DNA of 64,000 nucleotides from an uncultured Lachnospiraceae bacterium (GTDB taxonomy: Bacteria > Bacillota > Clostridia > Lachnospirales > Lachnospiraceae). Of this stretch, positions 25,301 through 33,265 are shown piece after piece. A program made the position numbers and the translations under genes. The DNA lies in the NCBI GenBank assembly GCA_910579275.1, contig CAJTTO010000009.1:1-64000 (forward strand), written 5' to 3'. Below the pieces are notes generated by a model. That model saw nothing but the letters and a program-made list of their open reading frames with translations, made no database searches and was not told the DNA's origin. The stretch's first letter is position 1. Every line of letters begins with the position of its first letter.

Positions 25301-27971
25301 TGCATATTATAAAAGAAGTGAGAACGCAAATGATTTGGTATATCTGACCAGAACCTATGAGTCTCAGACAAAGTTTGTGAATGGTAAAGATATTGAAGTC
25401 GGTATTAAGGGCGTACCGGATGGTTTAAAGAGAGATATCAACCAGCGCCAGACTTACAGCAGATATGATGATGTAAAAAGCGTATATTCTGACGACAAGT
25501 ATATATCAGAGAGTGACTTGAATGAATTTGGTCAGAAGGCCGGTCTGTTCAGTGGTTTTTTGGCAGAGTCTGAATTAAGTATGGAGACAGGCATCACAGA
25601 CAGTATACCGGGTATTATATGGCGTACTTACAATGGGCATAAGTATGTGGAAAATTCAATTGTCGGTAATGACTATCTGACTACGATTGACTTAAGAACT
25701 GTTAAGGAACTTCCTGATTATGCATTTTTGAGTTGTGAAAATCTACTGAGTACGAAATATGGTATGGAGATGCAGAAAATCGGGGCGCTGCCATACCGGA
25801 ATTGTAAGAATTTGACAAACATTGAAATTCCTGAAGGCAACCAGTATGTACAGTTTGCAAATATGATTCTTTTCAGGAAAAATCAAACCAATAGCAGTTC
25901 GGCAAGCGGACTTGAGATTATTCAGTGTCTTGAGGGCAGAGGAAGCGGAAGCAACAACGGCGGCTCCTTTAAGATTGGTGAGGCATCAGGAGACACGCTT
26001 CTGGCAAATGTTGTCAGCATTGACAAAGAAGCGTTTTCATACTGTGAAGAAATAACAGAAGTTGATTTGAGTACTTCAAAGATTACACAGTTACCGGAGA
26101 GATGTTTTTACAAGGCTATAAAGCTTAGCACGGTGAAACTTCCTGACAGCATTGAGACAATCGGCGAGGAAGCATTCCTTCAGACAAGTGATAATGTGGA
26201 AGTTACCATACCGAATCCGAGCTGTGCGATTGGAGAGACTGCTTTTAACTTTGACGGCAACCGTAAGGTTACAATCAGGGGGCCTCAGTACGATGCTTCA
26301 GGCACAAGGAACAGTGCGATTTATAACTATTACCTGAAGATGAAGGAGAAGCTCAGGCCACAGGGCAAGGAAGAGAACATTATTTTTGTATCGGAGGATA
26401 AGCATAAGGTAACCTTTATTGACTATGATACATCAATGATTGAAGATCCGGAAGTTCCGAATCCGCAGTATGTGGACCATGGGGCAAATGCAGTATGTGT
26501 CGCAAAACCGCAGCGGTCAGGATATGAGTTCTCCGCATGGAAGTGTATTCTTTCAGACGGTACACAGTTTACAGGATCCGGCGATCCGTGGCTGAATGTC
26601 ACGGAGGACAGAATTATTCAGGCGGTATATGAACCGAATGCAAATATAATTGTACCGGACGGCAACGATTATAAACTGACGATGGTGGACGGCACGGCAA
26701 ATGGACAGACAGAGCCGATTACTGCCAAGGGCGGTGATAAAATTACCATTGCGCCTATTACAAAGACAGATGGCAGTCAGTTCCAGTACTGGTCAGTTGA
26801 ACCAAAAGACTATACAAATTTATTTGTCAACGGTGTGGCGACAGCAAACGGTACGTTTATCATGCCGAACGATGATGTGACGTTGACAGCAAATTTCAGC
26901 AGCGGAAATAAGCCGGGTGGAGACAATGGAAATAAACCGGGTGGAGACAATGGAAATGAGCCGGGTGGAGACAATGGAAATAAGCCGGGTACGGACTCGT
27001 CAAAGAAATACAAAGTAACTGTAAACTATGGTTCAGGAAGCGGTGAGTATGCTGCTGGTGTGACAGTTAATATCTCCGCATTTGCACCGGAATCGTCAAG
27101 CAGGGTATTCTCTAAGTGGACGACAAACAATTCCGGATTGGGATTTGCCAACGCAAACGCTGCCACGACAAGCTTTATCATGCCGGCAGCGGATGTTACG
27201 GTAACTGCGAACTATAGAGTAAGAACAGATGATGACGACGATGATGACCAGCCGTCAAGGAGACCGGGAACGAACACGAACACAAATACAGTGACAAACA
27301 GACCAAGCAGTTCGACCGGAACAACCGGAACAACAGGTACCGTCACAAATCCTGCGACGGGAAGCACTAATACAGGCAGTACAAACAACAACGGAAACAA
27401 GATATATATTACGAAAAATGGTGTTTCCAATACGGATGTGGCTTCCATTTCTGTAGACGGTTCTACGGATAACTTTATTGTAAGAATCACAGAGTCGGCA
27501 GAGGCCACTGCGGCAGTAGAGGAAGCGCTGATTAACAAGCACGGTTCGCTTGACGGACTGGCATACTTCCCGATGGATATCTCGCTCTATGACTCGACAG
27601 GTCAAAATAAGATTACGGATACTTACGGATTAAATATTACAGTAACCATGCCTATTCCGGATGTACTGATACAGTATGGCGGAAATGCGCGTGTGGCGGC
27701 AGCAGACAACGGAAATCTGCAGCAGTTGACACCGCGGTTTACGACAATCGACGGTATTGCATGTATTTCCTTTGTACCGCCCCATTTTTCACCATATGTG
27801 ATTTATGTGGACACCAATAACCTGATAGCAGGACAGACACTTGATGCAACACCGTCAACAGGCGATCCGATTCATCCGAAGTGGTTTGCGGCAATTGGTA
27901 TGGCATGTATTTCGATCATTCTGTTTGCGACAAGTGACGGACGCAGACGTAGAAACTTCGGGGCAGCATAA
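22338..27971 (+). CDS. Giant sortase-anchored LRR_5 (BspA-like) surface protein
   Basis: An 1877-residue wall protein; ATG 22338 has GGGGAG 7 bases upstream. It has a basic N-terminus and a signal segment (about 20-45), then a mixed region. Three clusters of LRR_5/BspA-type leucine-rich repeats lie near 408-540, 734-825 and 1114-1308 (units such as IGAGAFEGCKSLENVVF). They are followed by InlB-like repeats near 1355-1520 and a GGDNGNKP tandem linker (about 1523-1551). A further repeat, an Asp run and a Thr/Asn/Ser stretch come next, then a last folded domain and the sorting signal TPSTGDP with hydrophobic segment and RRRR tail. It is probably attached by the sortase upstream. LRR_5 proteins often bind host or matrix proteins; the ligand here is unknown. 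Confidence 0.88.
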   Translation: MTKSKKKKNYKLRRRVKRTVAALTMIMAIVVAAIPVENYGTMQASGVDGGVNLADNASSYLENRNQHYETSSQESAYDGIEVTAQHIEGDSFINAFKIKLKSGTEDAMITESVFERDLEKFDIHEAEYYEYVQMSADYLKAVENAFDGETYSLAFTNDNRNYAARTETITDASGANVTLNLNAVSYDLISTESPSETITNTASGSLDSTLAGSNPYVSIKAPTSNPKIFETYTPALLKSHTERIDAYNTEMKRYTDVLDGIKDKTPLTRDDEAKWNEAVNNITTLNSSAASLSTFSKTFAEMRAEARDEDEDDNDLPDIVDYAICQRIASNANGDLVKYVLKKLTSPGGAVVYVPKNNSPNGPDSGQKNDDEGYLAGGKANIKGIASRAFDVTSFPDNNRHPVGTDREVGTITIPATVEFIGVQAFSHSNFLKDVTIDDTNLTILADEAFAQCPSLATINFTSENSRLKTIGCQAFYNTALDSIIFPPYVETIGAGCLYLSDIQEMTMGGLRNATLTIEPYAFFGCEKLTKVNFAGESTNFKMGDAIFALTSSQGGGALENFSFPSYMNQIDNGQDYAKYILAGRENLKTVVLPGRLGNSVTNDDAKFVPDETFAGCKNLEWVEFPDGAYDAKYHSDKLFAGVLNDKFYVKGPETGASSNSIASPRSCTWNAIPGYTTEDGKPGVVPYVFKGADGKEHMEIGVGEENRDDYIARIDIIEGTKNAILSGYIENHPTGNPLAVVIPATVGGYTITEIADGCFKDVSDIIYKIVIADATVQKINANAFKGCDKLQWVELGDSVSFIGAGAFEGCKSLENVVFSQTQTALFGDVDSYWKDALTIEPNAFKTGSDFLTFHGAVHPDYAPFKLAMSEDSKSMTGTSLPICYKTDAPTNLTILRDNATGESTLIDYPHYEEIDTINADLIKLWAKGDSGYSITDKFEELNELKNVADPNYAERPFNNYKNFNEKDIPLYTLFMTLPKGIDSIDASAYYKRSENANDLVYLTRTYESQTKFVNGKDIEVGIKGVPDGLKRDINQRQTYSRYDDVKSVYSDDKYISESDLNEFGQKAGLFSGFLAESELSMETGITDSIPGIIWRTYNGHKYVENSIVGNDYLTTIDLRTVKELPDYAFLSCENLLSTKYGMEMQKIGALPYRNCKNLTNIEIPEGNQYVQFANMILFRKNQTNSSSASGLEIIQCLEGRGSGSNNGGSFKIGEASGDTLLANVVSIDKEAFSYCEEITEVDLSTSKITQLPERCFYKAIKLSTVKLPDSIETIGEEAFLQTSDNVEVTIPNPSCAIGETAFNFDGNRKVTIRGPQYDASGTRNSAIYNYYLKMKEKLRPQGKEENIIFVSEDKHKVTFIDYDTSMIEDPEVPNPQYVDHGANAVCVAKPQRSGYEFSAWKCILSDGTQFTGSGDPWLNVTEDRIIQAVYEPNANIIVPDGNDYKLTMVDGTANGQTEPITAKGGDKITIAPITKTDGSQFQYWSVEPKDYTNLFVNGVATANGTFIMPNDDVTLTANFSSGNKPGGDNGNKPGGDNGNEPGGDNGNKPGTDSSKKYKVTVNYGSGSGEYAAGVTVNISAFAPESSSRVFSKWTTNNSGLGFANANAATTSFIMPAADVTVTANYRVRTDDDDDDDQPSRRPGTNTNTNTVTNRPSSSTGTTGTTGTVTNPATGSTNTGSTNNNGNKIYITKNGVSNTDVASISVDGSTDNFIVRITESAEATAAVEEALINKHGSLDGLAYFPMDISLYDSTGQNKITDTYGLNITVTMPIPDVLIQYGGNARVAAADNGNLQQLTPRFTTIDGIACISFVPPHFSPYVIYVDTNNLIAGQTLDATPSTGDPIHPKWFAAIGMACISIILFATSDGRRRRNFGAA
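26904..26990 (+). repeat. 24-bp in-frame tandem repeat
   Basis: Three full and one partial copies of a 24-base unit start at 26904, 26928, 26952 and 26976. They encode the Gly/Asn/Pro linker unit PGGDNGNK. Copies differ by single bases only, so the array could expand or contract. Confidence 0.85.
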
Positions 27972-27995
27972 TTGTTACAAAAAAAGGAGACCAAT

Positions 27996-29888
27996 ATGAA
28001 AAGAATACATATTGCGATAACAAGCGTAGCAGTACTGGGAATCCTTGTGCTTGTGACTGTTGCCCGGGGAATTGGCGGCGGTGTGACAGCCGCGGAGGAT
28101 GAGAGATTTCGAATCAATGGAACAACGTTGACAAAGTATCTGGGAACTGACACATTTGTCAGTATCCCGGATACGGTTACAACAATCGGTGAGGAGGCTT
28201 TTTCCGGAAACGAGACAATGACAGGTGTTGAGATTCCGGATTCCATCACCACAATATCATATAACGCTTTTAAAAACTGCACGGCACTGAAAGGCGTTAT
28301 TGTGCCGGACACAGTTGAGAAAATTGGCCCCGGTGCTTTTGAGGGCTGCACGGCGCTCACATCTGTTGAAATCGGTGAGGGAGTCCGTTCATGGGGAACA
28401 GGGGTTTTTGCAAATTGTGACAGTCTTGCAAAAATCAGTGTTGACAAGGATAATGAATATCTTACATATTATAATGGCGCAGTATACAATGGTAATATGA
28501 CGATGCTGTATCAGGTTCTTCCGAGACGTGAGGGTGAAAATTATGCAATGCCCGAGACGGTAAAAGAGATTGACACCTATGCATTCTGGAATTTAAAAAA
28601 CACAAAAAATGTCAAAGTCTCATCCGCTGTTTCAATGATTCCGAAACAGTCTATGTCAAGTATGGGAAGTGTGGAAAATGTTGTTCTTCCGGATTCTGTA
28701 ACGACAATAGGGGAAAAGGCACTGGCAAACAATGCGAACCTGAAGCAGGCGGCAGTTCCTGCGTCCGTGACAAACATTGACAAAAAAGCGTTTGCAGGAA
28801 GTCCGAATGTAAAAATATTTACCAGCAAGTCGAGTGCGGCGGATACATTTGGCAGTAACAACAACATTCCGGTTATTTATAAAGCAGAATATCCGACAGA
28901 TTTCATGGACAGCAATGTAGGACTCGAGGAAAAGCCAAATGTAGGAGAGCGTCCGACAGACAATACAACCTCTACAGAAACAGCGGACGAGGATGTGACA
29001 ACGGATAACAATACACAGAATGACAGCGAGGATGATGTGTCTCAGCCGCAGCAGAAACCATCCAGTGGTTTTCAGAGTACAGAGGGATACATTCACCCGC
29101 TGGATGTACCTGAAAACGATGACGTAATCGGAAAAACCGTTATCGTTGCCGGAAAAGCAGTTTTACTGATGGATAACCATAAGGAAAGAGTTTATGGGGT
29201 TCCCGACGGCGTACAGGCGGAGGTTGTCACAGAGAGTCAGGCGAAGGAGCAGGAGCGTCAGGAAGACGACAGTACAGATGCGTCAGAAGACAAGAATTCC
29301 ATCAGTGTGACATACCAGAAAGAAGATGAGAGTATCGCACAGAGAAAATTCTATAAGCAGAAAAGCCTGACGGAATACGAGATAAGTGAGACAATTAAAA
29401 AGATAGGAAGGCTGGCATTTGCCGAGAGTGGCTTAAAGACAGTCGATATACCTGAAAGTGTGACCGAGATCGAGTATGGAGCTTTCTTGTCATGTGTGGA
29501 TTTGGCAGATGTCAAGATACCTGCTACGGTTTCACATATCGGAACAAAGGCTTTCGAGGGAACTGCATGGCTGAATAACTGGCGTAATGGGGATGGCACA
29601 AGTGACGGCGATTTTCTGATTGTCGGCGACGGCATTCTGCTTGCGTATAAGGGAAATTCAGCACATGTCGAGATACCGGACGGTGTGAAGCAGATTGGAT
29701 CGGAGGTCTTTAAAGGACATACAGAAATCCTTGACGTGGCTGTTCCGGCGTCCGTAACGAAAATATGCGCAGAAGCATTTCGAAACTGTAGCGAACTTAC
29801 AGGATTAACGGGATGTGAGGGATTGAAGACCGTAATTCGCGGTGCATTTTACGGCACACAGCTTTCAGAGGAAAATTTTAAGAAATAA
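27996..29888 (+). CDS. LRR_5 repeat protein, membrane-anchored or secreted
   Basis: A 630-residue exported protein from ATG 27996, with AAGGAG 6 bases upstream. Residues 1-30 are a signal/anchor segment (IAITSVAVLGILVLVTVARG). LRR_5 units cover about 45-290 (for example TIGEEAFSGNETMTGVEIPDS, split here as TIGEEAFSG plus VEIPDS). An acidic Thr/Asp/Gln linker covers about 305-370, and a second LRR_5 block runs to the end (about 450-630). There is no sorting signal. It follows the sortase substrate by 24 bases, so it is in the same operon. With the next gene it makes two LRR_5 proteins that rely on an N-terminal segment. The partner role is unknown. Confidence 0.82.
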   Translation: MKRIHIAITSVAVLGILVLVTVARGIGGGVTAAEDERFRINGTTLTKYLGTDTFVSIPDTVTTIGEEAFSGNETMTGVEIPDSITTISYNAFKNCTALKGVIVPDTVEKIGPGAFEGCTALTSVEIGEGVRSWGTGVFANCDSLAKISVDKDNEYLTYYNGAVYNGNMTMLYQVLPRREGENYAMPETVKEIDTYAFWNLKNTKNVKVSSAVSMIPKQSMSSMGSVENVVLPDSVTTIGEKALANNANLKQAAVPASVTNIDKKAFAGSPNVKIFTSKSSAADTFGSNNNIPVIYKAEYPTDFMDSNVGLEEKPNVGERPTDNTTSTETADEDVTTDNNTQNDSEDDVSQPQQKPSSGFQSTEGYIHPLDVPENDDVIGKTVIVAGKAVLLMDNHKERVYGVPDGVQAEVVTESQAKEQERQEDDSTDASEDKNSISVTYQKEDESIAQRKFYKQKSLTEYEISETIKKIGRLAFAESGLKTVDIPESVTEIEYGAFLSCVDLADVKIPATVSHIGTKAFEGTAWLNNWRNGDGTSDGDFLIVGDGILLAYKGNSAHVEIPDGVKQIGSEVFKGHTEILDVAVPASVTKICAEAFRNCSELTGLTGCEGLKTVIRGAFYGTQLSEENFKK

Positions 29889-29928
29889 TTTTAACCAACT
29901 ATAATCAATTCTAACCGGAGATGACAGA

Positions 29929-31311
29929 ATGGAAAAACTTTTTTGGGGAATGGTCGGCGGGTGTACGGTTGCGTTCGCGATCCTGCTGGGTATGTATTTG
30001 AATAAAATAGGGGTAATCGGTTCTGAGCCGGAGAGTTCTACAGAGATTGTTTCGGAGACAGAGACGGAAACCGAAGAGACACTGGGTGCAGATAACGGTG
30101 AATTTCCTTCTGACATTCAGTCAATGATTGAGGATTCACAGAATAACTATGCTCAGGCAATGCAGGTATTTGAGGATGAATCGTCAGCGGCTGCATCAAG
30201 GGAGGCAGCAGAGTCAGACCAGTCAAAAAGTCCTTCGGTTTCGACGGGGACATCAGACAATAATTCGAAAACGAACGGATCTGTGGACAGTAACAGAAAT
30301 GACAATCACGAATATTTTTTGGAGAATCCTTCGGAGGAGGAATCAGAAACCGAGGAGTCAAGCACTGTTGAAGCAAAGACAGAGGAAAAGAAAAACAGTG
30401 AATACGAATATACCCTTTATAGCGATCATGTGGCAATAAAGAAGTATGTTGGTACGGCAGCGACTCTTGATATTCCGGATACGATAGACGGGCAGCCGGT
30501 TACTGAGATACGAGATTCGGCATTTGCAAGTTCCAAGACGCTTGTCCGGATATCTGTTCCTGACAGCGTGACAAAACTTGGAAAAAATGTATTCAAAAGC
30601 TCCGAACTTCTTGTGGATGTCAATCTTCCGGATATGTTGACCGAGATGGGAGAAGGGATTTTTGACGGATGTTCAAAACTTGCGCGGATTACAATACCCG
30701 ACGGGGTTACCAAGATTGGCAAAAAGGCATTTAATGAGTGTACGGATCTTCGGGCTGTGAAACTGACAAATGATATTGAAATCATTGAGGAGCAGGCTTT
30801 TAACAATTGTGCCAAGATGGAAATGACAAAGCTTCCGTCCTCCTTAAAAAGGGTGGAGAAGGAAGCGTTTAATGAATGCGCGGCGATGGCATTGGCGAAA
30901 TGGCCAAGCGACTTGGAAGTCATTGGAGAGAGTGCTTTTGCAGGCTGTACGGCAATTACGGATGTCAAGCTATCGGGTACGATGCGGACAATGATGGAAA
31001 GCGCCTTCTCCGGCTGTACCGGTATTAAGACACTTGACATCAGGTCTGGAATAGAGTCGATACCGGAGAGTGCCTTTGCAGGTTGTACCGGTATCACGGA
31101 TTTGGCGCTGCCAAAGTCGATTATCAGTATTGGTGACAGTGCATTCAGCGGCTGCTCAGCGCTTGCAAGCGTCGAGATTCCCAAAAACACGCTCAGCATT
31201 GGCGCGTCGGCTTTTGCAGGCTGTACATTCACAGAAGTAACAATTAATTCCAAGTGTTCTTATCAGGCAAGCTCATTCCCATTTGAGATAACTGATAAAA
31301 ATTACTACTAA
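29929..31311 (+). CDS. LRR_5 repeat protein with N-terminal membrane anchor
   Basis: A 460-residue protein. Residues 5-25 form one membrane segment (FWGMVGGCTVAFAILLGMYL) without a clear cleavage site, so it is likely anchored with the bulk outside. An acidic Glu/Ser/Thr linker covers about 30-160. The rest (about 165-450) is a run of about ten LRR_5 units of roughly 23 residues, each with A-F-x-x-C-[ST] (AFAGCTAIT, AFSGCTGIK, AFAGCTGIT, AFSGCSALA). These are close copies, which suggests recent internal duplication. It lies 40 bases after the previous LRR gene. Surface exposure is inferred from the topology. Confidence 0.85.
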   Translation: MEKLFWGMVGGCTVAFAILLGMYLNKIGVIGSEPESSTEIVSETETETEETLGADNGEFPSDIQSMIEDSQNNYAQAMQVFEDESSAAASREAAESDQSKSPSVSTGTSDNNSKTNGSVDSNRNDNHEYFLENPSEEESETEESSTVEAKTEEKKNSEYEYTLYSDHVAIKKYVGTAATLDIPDTIDGQPVTEIRDSAFASSKTLVRISVPDSVTKLGKNVFKSSELLVDVNLPDMLTEMGEGIFDGCSKLARITIPDGVTKIGKKAFNECTDLRAVKLTNDIEIIEEQAFNNCAKMEMTKLPSSLKRVEKEAFNECAAMALAKWPSDLEVIGESAFAGCTAITDVKLSGTMRTMMESAFSGCTGIKTLDIRSGIESIPESAFAGCTGITDLALPKSIISIGDSAFSGCSALASVEIPKNTLSIGASAFAGCTFTEVTINSKCSYQASSFPFEITDKNYY

Positions 31312-31333
31312 GATATCCGCAGGGGGTGAATCA

Positions 31334-32278
31334 ATGCGAATAGGATTTCGGAAAAAAGCCGCAGCTATCCTGATGTCCGCAGCAGTATTATTTACAGCTG
31401 TGAGTGCGGATATGGTGGCATATGCCAAAGGACCGACTTATACGGCAATGCAGGATGTGTATTACACAAAGGATAACTGTGTCGTATATGCGGAACCGAC
31501 ATACACATCGGCAGTGCTGACGACAATAGGCGCGAATATTCCGGTACAGGTGGTCGGCGCGTATTCCAACGGATGGTACCGTATTAACATAGGTGTTATC
31601 TGCTATGTTAAGATGGACTCGGTCACTTCGGCAGGTGCAATCGGTATTAAAAACAATGCGGATAAGCAGATAGCGGATGCGCAGAGGACTGCTGCCGAAC
31701 TGGGATATGAATTTGTGTATCTCACCTTAAATAAGCAAAAAATCATCAAGAAAGATATTTACAACAGTTATGTAGGGCAAAAAGTGATACTGTATGCCAA
31801 GATAGACGATGAGCTGGGTGTTTCCTTTAAGATGCTTTATGAGGATAAAATAAAGACGGATATCGACCTTAATATGACAAAGACTTCCTCGGTCAACAAA
31901 TTCGGAGACAGGACAGTGCAGTTTATGTTTAACAATGACATGGAGCTAAAAGGGCAGATTGCGATTTTTCAGTTTAAGACAGGGTTTGACAAGGCAGTTG
32001 ACATTTATCCGTCTGATGTGGACACGGGTGATTTTGTGATGATGAATACATATTACACGGAATTCAGTGAATTTGCCTATGCACCGGTCACACAGGTTGC
32101 GGATATTATGATTGTTGAGGCAGAGATACCAAATTCTTTGACGGATACACAGCGCAATATCATGGCAGATCACAGGAAGGGGATTAAGTACCAGTGTGAC
32201 GATACGAGCGAGTACCGCAGTGATGTTGTTCACGGAAAGCTCCGCAAAGACACAGAATATGTAGACTATAATTATTAA
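31334..32278 (+). CDS. Secreted protein with SH3-like domain
   Basis: A 314-residue exported protein with a signal peptide (1-32, AAAILMSAAVLFTAVSA core, ending AYA-K). Residues about 38-95 look like a bacterial SH3 domain (DNCVVYAEPTYTSAVLTTI then GWYRINIG and CYVKMDSV), a fold that often binds peptidoglycan or proteins. The remaining 200 residues, with GQKVILYAKIDDE and TVQFMFNND, match no domain I recognise. It stands last before a strong terminator and closes the second sortase operon. A wall-binding role is inferred from the SH3-like part. Confidence 0.75.
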   Translation: MRIGFRKKAAAILMSAAVLFTAVSADMVAYAKGPTYTAMQDVYYTKDNCVVYAEPTYTSAVLTTIGANIPVQVVGAYSNGWYRINIGVICYVKMDSVTSAGAIGIKNNADKQIADAQRTAAELGYEFVYLTLNKQKIIKKDIYNSYVGQKVILYAKIDDELGVSFKMLYEDKIKTDIDLNMTKTSSVNKFGDRTVQFMFNNDMELKGQIAIFQFKTGFDKAVDIYPSDVDTGDFVMMNTYYTEFSEFAYAPVTQVADIMIVEAEIPNSLTDTQRNIMADHRKGIKYQCDDTSEYRSDVVHGKLRKDTEYVDYNY

Positions 32279-32285
32279 AACAGAT

Positions 32286-32333
32286 TAAAAAGAAAGGATA
32301 GGATTAAGTAATCTTATGCTTTCTTTTTATATT
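32286..32333 (+). terminator. Rho-independent terminator of the second sortase operon
   Basis: TAAAAAGAAAGGATA pairs, with one mismatch, with TATGCTTTCTTTTTA. An inner GATTA/TAATC pair and a T-rich stretch complete it. Confidence 0.75.
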
Positions 32334-32380
32334 TTGGTTGAAACTTTAGTTAAGGTATGTTATTATTTTTTTGTAAAGCG

Positions 32381-32415
32381 TATTAACTGTATTAATTCAA
32401 ATGATACAGTTAATA
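32381..32415. promoter_or_regulatory. Perfect 12-bp inverted repeat, candidate operator
   Basis: TATTAACTGTAT (32381-32392) and ATACAGTTAATA (32404-32415) are exact inverted copies with 11 bases between. It lies about 46 bases before the ABC-transporter operon. It has no T-run, so it reads better as a protein site than a terminator. The regulator is unknown. Confidence 0.5.
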
Positions 32416-32461
32416 ATGAGTGAAAACGAATCATAGAATGAATAGCGTATAGGGGGCCGAA

Positions 32462-33241
32462 ATGTCAGAAACGGTTAAGAAAAAGACGGAACCGGTCATT
32501 ACAGTTAAGAATTTGTATAAGGTATACCGCATTGGTGAGAACAGGGTGCGTGCGCTCAACGGTGTAAGTTTTAGCATCAACCGCGGTGAGTTTTGTGCAA
32601 TTGTAGGAACTTCCGGTTCAGGAAAATCAACACTTCTAAATATGCTTGCAGGGCTTGAAAAGCCGACAAAGGGTGAGATTATTATTGCAGGTGAGCATAT
32701 GGAAACAAAAAATGAGAACCAGCTGGTCCGGTTCCGGAGAGAGCACATTGGGTTTATCTTCCAGTCATTTAACCTGATGGGTACAATGGATGCGGTGGAG
32801 AATGTAGCACTCCCGCTCACTTTTCAGGGTGTGCCGAAGAAGGAGCGCACAAGGCGGGCAAAGAAGATGGTACATATGGTAGGGCTGGACAAATACTGGG
32901 ATCACCGTCCCAACCAGATGTCTGGCGGTCAGCAGCAGCGAGTCGGCGTTGCAAGGGCGCTTGTGGTAAATCCGGAAATTATCTTTGCAGACGAACCGAC
33001 CGGAAATCTTGACTCAAATACATCAAGAGAAATCATGAACCTGATGCAGAATGTCGTGCGGGAACAGAAACGGACACTGATTATGGTTACACATGACAAT
33101 ACACTTGCAAATTTTGCCGACAAGATTATCCGTATCGTGGACGGTAAGATTGTAGACATGATAGATAATACACAAAATGCAAATGCAGCCAGTCCTGAAA
33201 TAAAAGAAGATCATGCGGCTGATGTAAAAACAGGAGAATAG
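32462..33241 (+). CDS. ABC transporter ATP-binding protein (MacB/LolD type)
   Basis: A 259-residue ATPase of the MacB/LolD family. Walker A GTSGSGKS lies near 54-61, the Q-loop is at FIFQSFNLM, the ABC signature is MSGGQQQRV, Walker B is IIFADEPTG, and the H-loop is VTHD. The first 13 residues are a short hydrophilic extension. It powers the MacB-type permease two genes downstream. Such transporters move or mechanically transmit to extracellular partners rather than pump small molecules, and the extracellular protein between them is the likely partner. The start ATG at 32462 has an AGGGGG site. Confidence 0.93.
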   Translation: MSETVKKKTEPVITVKNLYKVYRIGENRVRALNGVSFSINRGEFCAIVGTSGSGKSTLLNMLAGLEKPTKGEIIIAGEHMETKNENQLVRFRREHIGFIFQSFNLMGTMDAVENVALPLTFQGVPKKERTRRAKKMVHMVGLDKYWDHRPNQMSGGQQQRVGVARALVVNPEIIFADEPTGNLDSNTSREIMNLMQNVVREQKRTLIMVTHDNTLANFADKIIRIVDGKIVDMIDNTQNANAASPEIKEDHAADVKTGE

Positions 33242-33265
33242 ATGCTGAAAGGAGCAGGGAGTGAA

